Origin: Marthasterias glacialis
Lineage: Eukaryota; Echinodermata; Asteroidea; Forcipulatida; Asteriidae
Direction of reading: 5' to 3'
Length of the DNA stretch: 64,000 bases
Assembly: GCA_911728455.2 (NCBI GenBank)
Contig: OU452227.1
Location: 20,927,431-20,991,430 of the forward strand
Shown here in pieces: positions 1 to 11,665 of this stretch (the stretch's first letter is position 1; every line of letters begins with the position of its first letter). A program made the translations under genes and the position numbers. A model generated the notes under the pieces. That model was not told the origin of the DNA. It did no database searches and worked only from the letters and a program-made list of their open reading frames with translations.

Positions 1-1124
1 ATCTTTTTGTTTTACTGAAGGAAGGAAAACAGCATCAAAGGAACATCGCAATGCACATCGCAATGTGCAAACAAAACAGAAAACCGAAGATACTTGCCTT
101 CCTTATATGGTCAAACTATACACGCTATTATATGTGTATTTATATATTTAAAGCGACGATGTATAATATAAGCAACGGGGTATATAGCTGGCGAGGGTGC
201 GTGTGTGTGTGTGTACCTTGTGTGTGCCTGCCAGGCGCTCTGTATCTTCTTATGTGAACTCTCACAAGCTTGTACCTCCGGGGCCCGTAATAGTGTCTAG
301 TTTCTCGCAATGCTGTATGCATTACCGATGAGCTTAAACCCTACTCGAGCCATAACGGGGGGCCGGGGTGGACGGCTGGCTCGGCTGGATAGATGCCCTA
401 GCGCGGGGGGAGTTATAGGCTGGCTCTCTCACTCAGTATTGTCAATCCACTGGTTTAATAATATCACCAGGAATACAAATGCTTTGTTAGAGTTTACCAT
501 TGATGGTGGGGAGATTTGTATATCTGCTGGCGAGGTTGATTGCATTGCAATTTCATATAAAAGGCATAGGCTTTTTTTTTTAATGATATATTTTTATTGG
601 AAAAGATCAATCAACTCTGGTTTTTGGACTCTCTCGCAAAGACAGATAACCTACATTTTAATATAGGAACTTTATTGTATGTTGAAAATCGTTTAAAAAT
701 CCACACGCGTTCATTGTATATGCATGCTCTACATTGACCATTAAATACTATTTTTACGAGAAACAACATGCACTTCAGATAGATACAAATGGGTGGACGT
801 AAACAAATAACATCGTCATGTTGACCCTACTCAGCTTAAGACCTATTCTGCAAAAGATGTCTGAAAATTTGACATGCGTTAAGCAAACAGCCCCAAGGGC
901 CTGAGTTTATCATTATTGGGACACTCCACACGCCAAAACAATGCAGGCACTCTCCTGCCAAAACTTAAAAACTGGGATTATTTTGCTCATCAAATAGATT
1001 GGAGTAAGCGCTTTCAAGTAACACCTAAAAAGGGCCTATATGGGAAGTACTTCTCAGCATATAGAATGTTTAAGACATCACATCACATTGATATCATTGC
1101 TGATGTTTCCGTTGTCTTTACCTG
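1..1124. other. no gene recognised
   Basis: No coding homology was recognised on either strand. A short GT dinucleotide run lies near 199-215. The open stretches here are short and low in complexity, and nothing argues for a promoter or exon. Confidence 0.5.
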
Positions 1125-1468
1125 TACTCTCTTAATGTAAAAGAGTGAAAACATCACTCTCTTGCCCGAGTGGTGGTGTAATTTTCACTCTTTTTAGAGT
1201 GCACTTATCTCTAGTTTGCTCCTTTAGAGTGAAATTTGAGTAAAAAGAACATGTTTCCCGCCATATGGCTCTTTTAAAAGAGTGGTATGGCGGACAACTC
1301 TTTTTAGAGTGGAAATATTTTCTTTTTCACTCGATTCAGAGTGAACTTTACTCAAACTTCACTCTAAAAGAGCAAACTATAATATGAATTGCACTCTAAA
1401 AAGAGTGAAAATTACACCACCACTCGGGCAAGAGAGTGATGTTTTCACTCTTTTACATTAAGAGAGTA
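1125..1468. mobile_element. nested foldback miniature element (TIR over 70 bp)
   Basis: The first 79 or so bases are almost the exact reverse complement of the last 78. The ends read TACTCTCTTAATGTAA and TTACATTAAGAGAGTA, so the terminal TA may be the target duplication, as in Tc1/mariner-type elements. Inside lie further inverted pairs: a TAGTTTGCTC arm paired with GAGCAAACTA, and a central CGCCATA...TATGGCG hairpin around 1260-1296. The octamer ACTCTTTT and its complement recur throughout. The whole element can fold into one long stem with branches. It has no coding capacity. It is a non-autonomous element; the superfamily is uncertain. Confidence 0.8.
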
Positions 1469-1785
1469 ATGCCATTTCACTGTTTCCTAGAAGTGCTGAG
1501 TTGGGCCTATATTCATTTTAAAACTTTTTTCCGGGGGGGGGGGTGGTGAACTCCCCGTTTCCCTCCTATTTCTTAACAATATTTTATTACACATCAAACC
1601 GCGAGGAGAAGGGTGAATAATTTAGGAGACGACGTAGACATAGATGCCCAGTTTTAGATCGGCCCAAATCTACGAAAACTTAGGCAATCAGTTGGGGACT
1701 GTAAACCTAATCTACACGCAAGGAAGGATTCGAACAGCGGACAAGCCAACCCAAGCAACGTAGAGATCATATTATACCTGTGAGT

Positions 1786-2159
1786 CAGTGGCGTAACTAC
1801 TAGGGGAGGCACGTGCCCCTCCCCCAACTGATGTCCGTGCCCCCCCCCCCTCCCCCACTACCACCCGGGTCCCTCCAAATTTGAAATCTGGACTTTTGAG
1901 ATTAACAATTACCAGAATAAAATGTTACATTTTATGAGATTTTATGTATACCGGGGTAGTAATTCCAATATTTTTTTTTACTTTTTTCATTATTTACACG
2001 CACAATCTATTTACCTCAGAAAAGCGCTGAAAAGGGGCTTGTTTTGGATAAAAATGCAAACTGAAACTACAGTTTTAATTGGCCAAAAAATGCCCCCTCG
2101 TGAAAATGGTGCCCCCCCCCCCCTTGTGCCCCCTAAAAGTTTCCCTAGTTACGTCGCTG
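1786..2159 (+). mobile_element. hAT-type miniature element, copy 1
   Basis: The left end CAGTGGCGTAACTAC and the right end TAGTTACGTCGCTG are inverted repeats. The body is shared with the copies at 4013, 8722 and 9382: G/C homopolymer arms, an ATTACCAGAATAAAATG block, and a GCGCTGAAAAGGGGCTTG block. It is in the same orientation as the 9382 copy. CAGnGGCGTA ends and the 8-bp target duplication of the 8722 copy place the family in hAT. No target duplication is readable here, so this copy is older or eroded. Poly-C tracts may be mis-sized in the assembly. Confidence 0.75.
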
Positions 2160-2342
2160 ATGTTGTTATTTTAAGGCAAATCGCACTAACCATAAGCTAC
2201 AAACACAGATAACCTACTTTTCGATTTGAAAAAAAAATATTAAACCAAAAACAAGAAACTTTAATAATTGTATCAACATGTTTAAAATCGTTTAAAACGA
2301 AAACACTCGTTCAATAAAAATCCAAACATTCTGTCCGTAAGT

Positions 2343-2480
2343 CAAGGCCCGGTTTACTGGCTCTGCTTACCGGTGAATACTCTGCTTACAGCCCATAGAT
2401 TCACGTGCTTTACGGGTGGTCTGTAAGCGCTGAATTCTGTGGTAAGCATATCCATGAAATTGGGTCCAGTACTACAACAT
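2343..2480. repeat. short inverted-end repeat, GGCCCnnTTT type
   Basis: The segment runs from AAGGCCCGGTTTACTGG to CATGAAATTGGGTCC, with a repeated CTGCTTAC/GTAAGC motif between, so its ends are imperfect inverted repeats. A related GGGCCCAATTT sequence recurs near 52.3-52.5 kb. It looks like an interspersed short repeat; the family is not identified. Confidence 0.35.
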
Positions 2481-4012
2481 ACACCCTCACACAAATAAAA
2501 TGGGTACTATTTGTTTGAAATGTTTTTCTGTGATGGGCTGTGTCCGTAAACAGCCCTGAACGCTTACCGAGGAAGAGTGGATGTTTACCCTCGTGTTAAC
2601 ATGTGAATCATGGCGGTCAAGCTGTTTTACGGGATTCCTCGGGCTTCTGGTCGATATCGATTCAGTTTGATTTTGAGCAACCTCTGTTCAGTCAGAAATG
2701 TGAAAATAACAGTAGCGTTGAAAACAACACAGCATTTTTTCATGAGGACCGTAAGGCTTCATGACATGTAAAACAAGACCTAAGTTGGACCAGATCCAAA
2801 CACAAATTTTAAGAAAGTTTAAAAACATTTCGAACGCTTTCCAAATGAAGATTGTACACATATCGGTGCCAAGATGTACTATTGAACTCAAACTTCTATG
2901 TAGAAATTCACTTCGTTTCCAGCAAAAAGACTTTGTAGGAACTGTAGGTGTACCTGCTGAAAACCCAGTACCTGTGTATGTTGGATGGGGGGGGGGGGGT
3001 GTCTCCACCACTCTACCATTTATCCTTACCAGCACCAAGAAAACAGACAGAGAAATGAAGGGAAACACTAAGAAGGGCCTGGGGAAACCGGCTCACAAGT
3101 GCAGCACTGGTTGATGCATTAATTTGCATTAAAAAAAAAAGACAATTAGCTGGACAGATTCTTTTAGAACTAAGCATGACGAGTTCTTCATTGGAACTCA
3201 ATCTACTCAGCGATAATTTCATATGGTGCTACCGATATTCCATACATGCACCGCTTAAAATTATTGAATTACATGTATGTCAGTACTGCATAGCGATGAT
3301 TCAATATTGATTAGATTTTATCATATTTGTGTTTGGCGTTATATACAGATTCTACATTGGCCCTACAAATTGTTGATAGACAATCCACTTCCGTGTTGGA
3401 CTTTGACTCGAGCTTTCTCTCTGGTCCCCGTTCAGGTCAGGCGTCTGATCCACTCGACCACCCTGCTTGCTCTGCCCGGTTGGACCAACCAGAATTCAGA
3501 CCAACATTTGGGTAAGTTACCCGTCACTTTCGTCAATATAATAACCGCAATTTCCTGGCCATAATTGGGTTGTTGCACGCAAAAACTGTCAAAAAGGTTT
3601 CCCCAGTCTCCTTCAACTTTTTGTCTATACGTATAAATTTATAACATCCAACGCCAAGGGGGATGGGTGTGCCAACTTCTCCTACACTTCACCACGCCCC
3701 TATTTGGGGGCTTTCCGTAAACTCATCTATACCATTGTTAACTTGGTAGTTCAATGGTATACATATTAATTTAAAAAAGACAATTACAAAGGCACGAGCG
3801 ACGCAGCCGTGGAGAATGACTTCACGCGTTGGGCTTGGTAAGTTTTGAAATATGCCCAGCTAAATGGATTATTTAAATGAGGACTGCCCGCATTCTAGAG
3901 TAAATGACTTAACTGCTAGAATACCGAGCCGGCCTGGGATTTTCAAATCCCTTAATTAGCAGTGGGGGAATCGAGAACATTGACTCATTGTCAATGCATC
4001 AGGTAGAAAGAG
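2481..4012. other. no gene recognised
   Basis: Open stretches on both strands overlap a poly-G run at about 2989-2998 and show no recognised domain. A GT-rich donor-like site follows an open stretch at about 3510, but no acceptor or homology supports an exon. Confidence 0.4.
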
Positions 4013-4370
4013 CAGCGCCGTAACTAAAAGGTAAAATTTTAGGGGGGCACAAGGAGGGGCACCATTTTTCCTAGGGGGCACTTTTGGCGAATTGTATTTT
4101 TCTAAACAAGCCCTTATTCAGCGCTCTTCTGACGTGTTGGGGTAAAATGAAATGAAAGAATAAAGAATAAAGAATAAAATAAAGAATGAAAACTAGTTTT
4201 AAAAACACTGCAATTACTACATAAAAGTTCATATAATGTAACATTTTATTCTGGTAATTTTCAATCTCAAAAGTCCAATTGGGGGTTGGGGTTGGGTTGC
4301 ACCCGGGGGTGTGGGGCACGGACATCAGTTGGGGGGGGGGGGGGGCACGTGCGCCCGTGCACCCCCTCAG
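4013..4370 (-). mobile_element. hAT-type miniature element, copy 2
   Basis: It starts CAGCGCCGTAACTAAAAGG and carries the family body in reverse orientation: the GCGCTCTTCTGACGTGTTG block, then CATTTTATTCTGGTAAT, then the G-rich arm. The expected right end (TAGTTACGCCACTG type) is degraded to TATTCCACGTTAGT, so the boundary near 4370 is approximate and no target duplication is visible. Confidence 0.65.
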
Positions 4371-6690
4371 TATTCCACGTTAGTAGTATTAATAATTCGC
4401 AATTACATGTACAAACTTCCACTTAGAGCAAAGCCTTAATTATTGGCGAGATTTACAGATTTTTGACAAGTGAGCGGTGTTCTTTAAACCTCGCTTGTCA
4501 ATAAGCAGAAAATCCGCCGTGTTCCCATCCCCGTTTTCCAGGCGTCTTAACGTTATCCTCAGCACGAGTGCCAAAGAATTCTTCATGTCTGTCTACGGGG
4601 TGTATCGATCGTTACAAAACACTCAGTTTAATAATGGTCCATTGAATGCTGTAATGCGCTAGTGCATATTATAATTCTTGGCCATACAGGAGAATCTTGT
4701 TAGCATATTGTAAAGCCCATTATATTAGCAATATACTGGCACATGGCTTATGGTTTTTATTTCATGTATAATTCATACTAGAGGTTTAATGCACTACTGG
4801 TTAAGGAGAAATTTCATATAAATTGGTAAATTATGCGTGCGATGACATTATGCAAAGTGCGTGCATTGTTTTTCGCCTTGTGTAGAATAACAGCACAGGG
4901 AGTTGACCAGTGTCCTTCGTTCCACAATGAGAACTTAATGGTTTTAGACAGTTTGATCAGAATAGCGTCTAATTAATTGACTAGTCGTAAGACGCTTAAA
5001 ATTAAAAACTTAATTAAAAAACAACAACTCAATTAGCAGGAGAAGAAAGGGTGCAAATGCTTTTTTTGTGATCATCTTAGAGGGATAATTTTAGGCGTCA
5101 CTGAAGGAACAAAAAATGTGTCGGCAAGATATCAATAATTAAGCAAAATGAAAAGAGAAATGAATGTACATGAATAACATTTTTTAACAGCTTGAACATT
5201 GTTATTTAGAAATCAATCAATGACAAGAATTTCTTATTTTCAGGGGCCTATTTTCAATCTATTTTTTAAGAAATCACTCGTGACTTCTATTGTTTACCCG
5301 GAAATTTCCTGCGGAAACACTGTTCTTTTTCGAATAACCGGATCCTGAATAATCTTCTTTACCCATCAGAAGTAATCAACTCTGTTGTGATAAAGGGATT
5401 AAGTCTAATGTCTTAATCTATCTAATGGGATAATCCACTAGTCGAAGCGAGGGACACGCAAGCGGTATTTAAAAATAAATCCTGACTATGCCTTCTTGTA
5501 ATTGTTAAATGGTCGTGCTTTAAGCGCAGATCATGGACGCCCTGTAGGAAGGGCCTAGGGGTCGACTCCCACCCACCCCGGCCCCGTCCCCAATCCGTGG
5601 CGATTTCGGTAGTTTTGTTTTGCTCGGAAAAGAACGAAGGAATTCTGAACAAGCTGTGGGTGGTCCTTTTTCCTTGGGTGAGGGAAGGGGGTTGCTTTGA
5701 CTCAAATCTCCTCGACCTTCTGCCCCCCCCCCCCCCCCCACCTCCCTCACCCCCAATCTCCGCACTCTGGTGTAATTTTGCGTTTTTTGCTAACGACAAC
5801 CAATTGAAATCCGTCAATATAAAGCAATGATCATAAACTTCATCTCAGTAAAAACCACAGGGTTTAAAAGTTAATTGAAATTTGCGTGACCATTCAAAAT
5901 TCAGGATAATTTCGATTTAATTCCCGAAAGGAAATTGAACAGTTTGGACTTGAAGTTCAAAAACGTAACGGGAAAAGCTTTTTCAAACAGCCTCTCCCCT
6001 AACACGTGCTACGATAATCTTTTAATAATAGATTGTAAATAGATATCCAAATTATTATTTCTGTAAAAATATCAATGGAAAAATTGTAGATGTGAGCTTA
6101 ACACTACCGTTGCCGTCTACCACCCAGCAAACCACACCTATAGACGCCATAGACCCCCCTAAGTTACCCCATATCCAGGCTGCTAAGAGTTTCCATCACG
6201 CGGTAAATTACCGGTAAATATCCACCTGCCCAACCCCCTGTTATTTTATTCCCTTCGGAAATCACCTCCCTTTTTTCTTGAAAACTCCGGGAGATAGCGA
6301 ATCAGCACCGTCCACCAGAAGGGGCCGCTACGCCGTGCTTTACGGCGTAGCCGGTTTGGCAACTACGCTGGTGTGAATTTCCCCGGACTTGTTTCTTACG
6401 AAATCAGTCCAGTGCTGTGATAGCCGTATAATAATTAGATCTAATTCCTAAGAGGTGAACAAAGAAAAATTATAATGTATGGTAGTATATTTATAGACAT
6501 GTATAGAAATAGAAAGTGTCAATAAAATAAATAGTCACATAAATTGTGATTTGATAGTTAAATAATGATATGTCTGAAGTGCTAAAATGTGTAGGAATAT
6601 TTCTGCGAATCTGGTCTTCATTAAAATTGTCTCTGTCGCTGTCTTTCTCGAGGCATGTAGGCCTTCAATATAAACAGTGAGAAAATACTT
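4371..6690. other. no gene recognised; homopolymer tract
   Basis: No coding homology was found. A poly-C run of about 19 bases lies near 5720-5739 and creates spurious proline- or glycine-rich open frames on both strands. The rest is AT-rich non-coding sequence. Confidence 0.45.
6327..6351. repeat. perfect 10-bp hairpin
   Basis: GCTACGCCGT is followed by a 5-base loop and its exact complement ACGGCGTAGC. It is a stable stem-loop in GC-rich surroundings. The role is unknown; it is too far from any recognised gene to be called a terminator. Confidence 0.6.
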
Positions 6691-6748
6691 CCTGGTTCTG
6701 ATTCTGGTTCTGGTTTTGGTTCTGGTTCTGGTTCTGGCTCTGGTTCAG
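6691..6748 (+). repeat. hexanucleotide microsatellite (TTCTGG)n
   Basis: About nine units of TTCTGG occur in tandem, with single-base variants (GATTCTGG, GGCTCTGG). It is a simple repeat without coding context. Confidence 0.9.
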
Positions 6749-7214
6749 GATAAAGCCCCAGCTCAACATTGGTAAGAAGAAAACATAAATGTTCACAGCT
6801 TTACATATACCTTACATGGTATGAAGATAATGATGGTAGAAAACTTTCCTTGGAAGTGTTATCGTTTTTGAATAATAAATTAAATAAGATCCAAAATTAG
6901 TTTTCGTCTCAGTGAGACGAAAACTCTGCTGAATGCTTTTTTACCGTTTCCTCGCAAATGAAAAAACGAAATGAGCTGAAATCTTCAATGGTTGGTTTCA
7001 TAACATATAGCTTGATTTGTGCAAAGAATTGAAGCATTTACAGTCAGTTCACCAATGTTAAACTGTAAAATTCATTACTGAATATCACGCAAACTATGTA
7101 TCCGATATTAGGGTAAAAAGTACTTTAACTCTTCTGGTTGTTGTTATTGATAGTATTGAGACATTTCTTGTTAATCCAAGGGAGTCTCAAAAGAGTCTTG
7201 TAATTCAACCCTTA

Positions 7215-7395
7215 GTTATTCAACTTTAGATATATGGGACTAAAAGTCAGAATGTGGGAAAATCCATTTAGTCAGGTGAGAATGAAAACCCAGTGCACTT
7301 GCGTAGCTTGGAACCGAGACGGGATTCGAACCCTGGGTCCACAGAGATGCAAGGCAGGAACAATACCATAATTACAACCATGTATAAAATGTTTT
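7215..7395 (-). mobile_element. tRNA-headed SINE relic
   Basis: On the minus strand there is a B-box-like GGTTCGAATCCC preceded by a tRNA-like stretch and followed by a body that recurs in invertebrate core-SINEs (a GGGTTTTCATTCTCACC-type segment). The A box is not clear and the tail is lost. It is a SINE fragment rather than a functional tRNA, because the acceptor stem does not close. Confidence 0.45.
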
Positions 7396-8470
7396 TGGTG
7401 GGAAATTCAGGTGTCGAGACGAAGGTATACCGCCTAAATCAGTGACCCACGTTGTCAGATGCTGATTTTGACATTCAATACTATTTTAAGAGTCTACAGT
7501 ATTTTAAAACATTTCTTCAAAACTGAAACTATTCCAGTCTGATTCTGTTTCCTGTGCCGTTTTATCTGAACAAAAATGTTTTAAAAGGAAGAGAGAACAC
7601 AGTGGCAGGTCTGTTCCTTGCTCTATGGTTCAAGTAAACGATGTTTTAAAAACTCTATAGTTTTAAATAAAGGCTTAAATTGTGTATTTACCCACGCAGA
7701 TGTAGGTCAAAAGTAATTTTTTTAATCGATTTCTCTCCCTTATCCTCTTGGCTAGAAAGTTAAACTCACCCCGACACACGTCCGGGGTAGATGTAAGTTG
7801 GAAACAAATTGAAGACAATTTGTATTATAAAGTGGCAATACCTCAATGCTGATATAAAACCGTGTCCTCTGTAAAAACAAATTAACTAATTCGTGTATTT
7901 CTTCAGTTTCTTTTACAAAAGAAACACGAACTTTACATTCGATACATACTTTTTTTGGCGGCTTGGATATTTGAAAGAGGGTTTTGCAAAAAAACAAATT
8001 AAGCTTTTCGTTCTCCGGCATAAATGGAGGGAATAGAGAAGAAATTAAATAAAGTAAATGAAAGTGCGTTAGTGAATATAATGAATGGCTTATCATGCAG
8101 TCAACATGAAGGCATTACCATTTTAAATAATGGGGCAAATCTTTTACTGTCGACTGTAATCTGCATAATAAAAAAGTGTCTCCATTGTCGAGCTAGTGCG
8201 CCACCAACGATAAGTGTAAGGAGGGAGGAACAGCGGGGCGGGGCAAGGAAGAGGGAAGAGGAGATAGAAGAGTTGTTACAGTGTTGTGTCTTGATAAAAA
8301 GAGTTTAAGGGTTTGTTCTACACATAGGCGTACGGGGACTCTTTGGTTAAGTAGTAGAGGGGTTGATTTGCCCGAAATTTTACTGAGATAAAAACACAAG
8401 TACAGATTTCTAAAAAAGTTCCCTTTTCCCCCCCTTTTCTTCTTGATTTGCCCACTGTTTTGCCGGAATT
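7396..8470. other. no gene recognised
   Basis: AT-rich sequence with short open frames on both strands near 7750-8310 and no recognised motif. Confidence 0.4.
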
Positions 8471-8565
8471 TTGGGGGCTGCCCTTTGCCCCTTTGCCCCT
8501 TGTCCCCTTGCCCCCTTGCCCCCTTGCCCCTTGTCCCCTTGCCCCTTGCCCCCTGGCCCCTGGCT
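8471..8565 (+). repeat. TTGCCCC minisatellite
   Basis: About twelve imperfect units of TTGCCCC(C) or TTGTCCCC occur in tandem. They produce glycine-rich or proline-rich spurious translations on the two strands. Confidence 0.9.
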
Positions 8566-8721
8566 TGTACGCGTATGGTTCTACGGGTGGATACTCTAGC
8601 ATATTTACCAATGTAACAATAAAATTAAAAGGGGACACCGCGAGTTACATCGTTTCATACGTGTTTGTCAACTTGCAAGGTTATTAAATGATGATACTTT
8701 AGAATAATTAACGATCTAACC

Positions 8722-9060
8722 CAGCACCGTAACTAGGCTAACATTTTAGGGGGCACAAGGGGGCACAAGGGGGCACCATTTTTCCCAGGAGGCACTTTTG
8801 ATAAATTAAAACTGTAGTTTGTATTTTTTTCTAAACAAACCCCTTTTCAGTGCTCTTCTGACATGTTGAGGTAAAACAAAATACATTCTGCGTGCAAATA
8901 ATAAAAACAAATAATTTTAAATACATTGAAATTACTACATAAAAGCTCATCAAATGTGACATTTTGTTCTGGTAATTTTTATTCTCAAAAATGGGGGGTG
9001 CCCGTGGGGCACGGACATCACTTGGGGGCACGTGCCCCCTTCCCCGTAGTTGTGCCACTG
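8722..9060 (-). mobile_element. hAT-type miniature element, copy 3 (complete, with TSD)
   Basis: The left end CAGCACCGTAACTAGG and the right end TAGTTGTGCCACTG are inverted. The octamer ATCTAACC stands immediately before (8714-8721) and immediately after (9061-9068). An 8-bp direct duplication with CAG...CTG ends is the hAT hallmark. The body is in the same orientation as copy 2 (4013) and opposite to copies 1 and 4. It has no transposase, so it must have been moved by a related enzyme. It is the best-preserved copy and the one that defines the family boundaries. Confidence 0.92.
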
Positions 9061-9381
9061 ATCTAACCAACATTTTCAGCGAGTTATGGTTATTTACCAA
9101 TTTATTTTCCGGTTCCTTACTTCTTTTTTATTTAGGTGAGGTAGAAACTCGTTTAGGTATTAATCGAAACTGTTTCGAGTTTTCAATGTAACATGCTAAT
9201 CTTGAACTAGTGCAGGCCCTGCACAACACAACGGCCGTCATGGCGCCTGAAAATAAAGATACAAACAGTTGCTTTAGAATTTGAAAATATTCAGACCAGT
9301 TTCTGTCGCAATACGTGAATTATCTACCACGACATTTGCCATTAATGCTGACAAGTGGGAGGGGATTTCTTTTACACAGAG

Positions 9382-9750
9382 CAGAGGCGTAGGTAAGGGT
9401 GGGGGCTGATGTCCATGTGCCCCCCCCCCCCCCGGTGCCAACCCCCCCCCCCCGGTGCCACCCCCGTGCCACCCCCCCCCCCCCCATTTGAAATGACAAA
9501 TTACCAGAATAAAATGGAGCTTTTACAGTATATGCAATGTTTTTTTAACTATTTTTTTAAATATTATTTACACGCAGATTGCAACTGTTTTACCTCAACA
9601 CGACAGAAGAGCGCTGAAAAAGGGCTTGTTTAGGAAAACTACAAACGGAAACTACAGTTTTAATAAATTGGCCAAAAGTGCCTCCTAGGAAAAATGGAGC
9701 ACCCCTCCCCCTTCGCATCCCCCTTAAATTTTACCCTAGTTACGGCGCTG
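9382..9750 (+). mobile_element. hAT-type miniature element, copy 4
   Basis: It starts CAGAGGCGTAGGTAAGGG and ends TAGTTACGGCGCTG, with the shared body in plus orientation. Long poly-C runs follow the left end. The flanking octamers (ACACAGAG and ACAATCAA) match at only four of eight positions, so the target duplication is eroded or lost. Confidence 0.75.
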
Positions 9751-11514
9751 ACAATCAAACAGAAAGTGAGAATTTCGCAATCTCTTGACAACAAGATTCA
9801 ATCTTGAACAAAATATCGATTTCAAACTACCCTCATTTAGCTAAAATACCTGTCGTTTGGTAACACGAACAAGCATTTAATAAAACACAGCGTTCCGGAT
9901 GTAACGTCAAATCTGGAGGAAAAAAATGGGAGGAATTGCCGTTGTTGTAGAAGAAAAAGAAGCACTCAGAAATATTAACACGCGAGAAAGAAAACTTGTG
10001 ATGAAAAACAGGGCGGTTGGCGTGTGTTTGGATAGTTTTCATCCAACAGCGAATAATTATTTTAGCGGGTATAGCGTGTGGACAAAAACAGTTTTAACAC
10101 TCTCGACCCGCCGTGTGTCTCAAACACACATTCAAATTCAAGATGGCGAACCCGCCGCGACGGTTTGCCTTCATCACGACATGGATTTTCTCAACTGTCT
10201 GAGGCAACTGAAGGTACAGATAATAGACATTTTGTTACGGATATTTTGCTTTGTGTTCAGGTTACAACTTGACTTTCTAAAAAAGAGTCAATTAACGCGC
10301 TGCGTGTCGTATAATGGGGTGTGTTTTAAACGTGATGTGTTTTTGTTTTTACGGCGAAATGTCTAACGGCACATTCTTCTGCAGGTAAATATGCTTTAGC
10401 CACGGTGCCACCGTTCGGTGTTTTCCACGCCACGTGTGGTATGGGTTGGTGCAGCGGCACGTCGATATTAAGCCATTAACATCGGCTGGGATGGCTGGGG
10501 AGAGAAAGACGCGTGGAACGGGGAGTGCGTAAAGGTGGACGTCTTGACGGTGAAGCGTTGCTGTGGTCAAAGATGACAATATCCGTAATATGCCAAATGA
10601 CAAGGGCCGAATTTTGGTGTAGCGGATTAAAATTAAAGAAGACAAACAATAAACTGTGACTGTAATTCTCGTGGCTGAATCGCCTGATACTTTTCAAATT
10701 ATTTTGCAAGTACTTATACTCATAAAACTGTACGTTATATACAATATTCTTGATAAGCAATGACTCTCGGGACCATTAGAAGATCTCTGTGTACCGTATT
10801 TCATAACTAATGCTTTTGTAAAGTTAACACTTTGCAACAAAAAAAAATTACGGGTGATACCGGTAGTACAAATTGCCCCTCGTGTTTTCCTTCCACTGTG
10901 TCCTTTACTGCGACAAGTCCATCACGTATAGTCGAAGCCACCCCTTCATTTGCTGTGCGTCGGCCCAGATTAGCTATTGTCCACAATGCTGGCCTCTCGT
11001 TAACATCCGGGAGCAAGTTCAACTCGACATGTAATGTTTGTGACATTACATATATGAAATTACAGACACAAAATGTTCAGGTTTTAGGTGTCAGTTAGCA
11101 TGGATAATTTGATACATAGAGAAGAGGTTTTTTTTATCCACTTGTTTAATAGATTGGAAGAACCGTACATAAAACTTAAAAATAATGTTTTCAACACGAA
11201 CTTCTGGTTTGGACAGGAAGCAATATCAATCAGGCTACCAGTATACAAAAGAGAAATATTACACACATTAGACCTTAATTTGACGCAACAAAGATCATTA
11301 AGCTGCGTTTCTGCAGACATGAACTTGTAATGATGAACACATGGTGACGTCATTGTTACGATGTTGCTATTATGTCATCTATGCATTATGTGCTAAGTTT
11401 TGACATTTCGAGCTTGCAACCTCTTTTTATGAACATAATGTGTTTAAACCTGTCACCAGATGGTGCGGTTTAGTATGAAACGTCATCATTTATTATTACT
11501 ATTATTAATTTCTG
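9751..11514. other. no recognised gene; weak promoter-like ATG context at 10143
   Basis: A CAAGATGGCG motif at 10139-10148 resembles YY1-type initiator and start-codon contexts. It opens a 19-codon frame and is followed by a donor-like AAG/GTACAG at 10213-10218. The plus-strand frame 10832-11098 and the minus-strand frame 10807-11046 overlap each other and match nothing I recognise. I see no exon chain. Confidence 0.25.
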
Positions 11515-11665
11515 GTAAAGAAACCATGGATGCTCCAAACGCGAACTGTAGCTCGGAAGCCTGAGGAAACCTGTAGATAGGGATGCTTGCTATAGTTATC
11601 TGAACCAGAAACACCGGGGTAAACCCCTACTCTTTCACGATAAGTGTTTTGGGTTCTTTTGAAGG
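11515..11665 (-). mobile_element. 3' part of the tRNA-Leu-like SINE
   Basis: Read on the minus strand it matches the 3' half of the SINE at 42,875-43,208: the AACACTTATCGTG segment, TACCCCGGTGTTTCTGGTTC, GCAAGCATCCC, the CAGGTTTCCTCAGGC block and the terminal GGTTTC. The tRNA-like head is absent, so the copy is truncated at its 5' side. Confidence 0.75.

Noticed and set aside
2688..3114. Opposed frames of about 120 codons
   Set aside because: They overlap each other antisense, cross a poly-G run and match no known domain.
5422..5830. Glycine-rich and proline-rich frames on both strands
   Set aside because: They are produced by one poly-C tract; no family match and no splice context.
8318..8687. 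Frames with GARGQ repeats and PLAPCP repeats
   Set aside because: They are translations of the TTGCCCC minisatellite.
10349..11098. Overlapping frames on both strands
   Set aside because: No recognised domain, splice chain or conserved partner; left as unassigned sequence.
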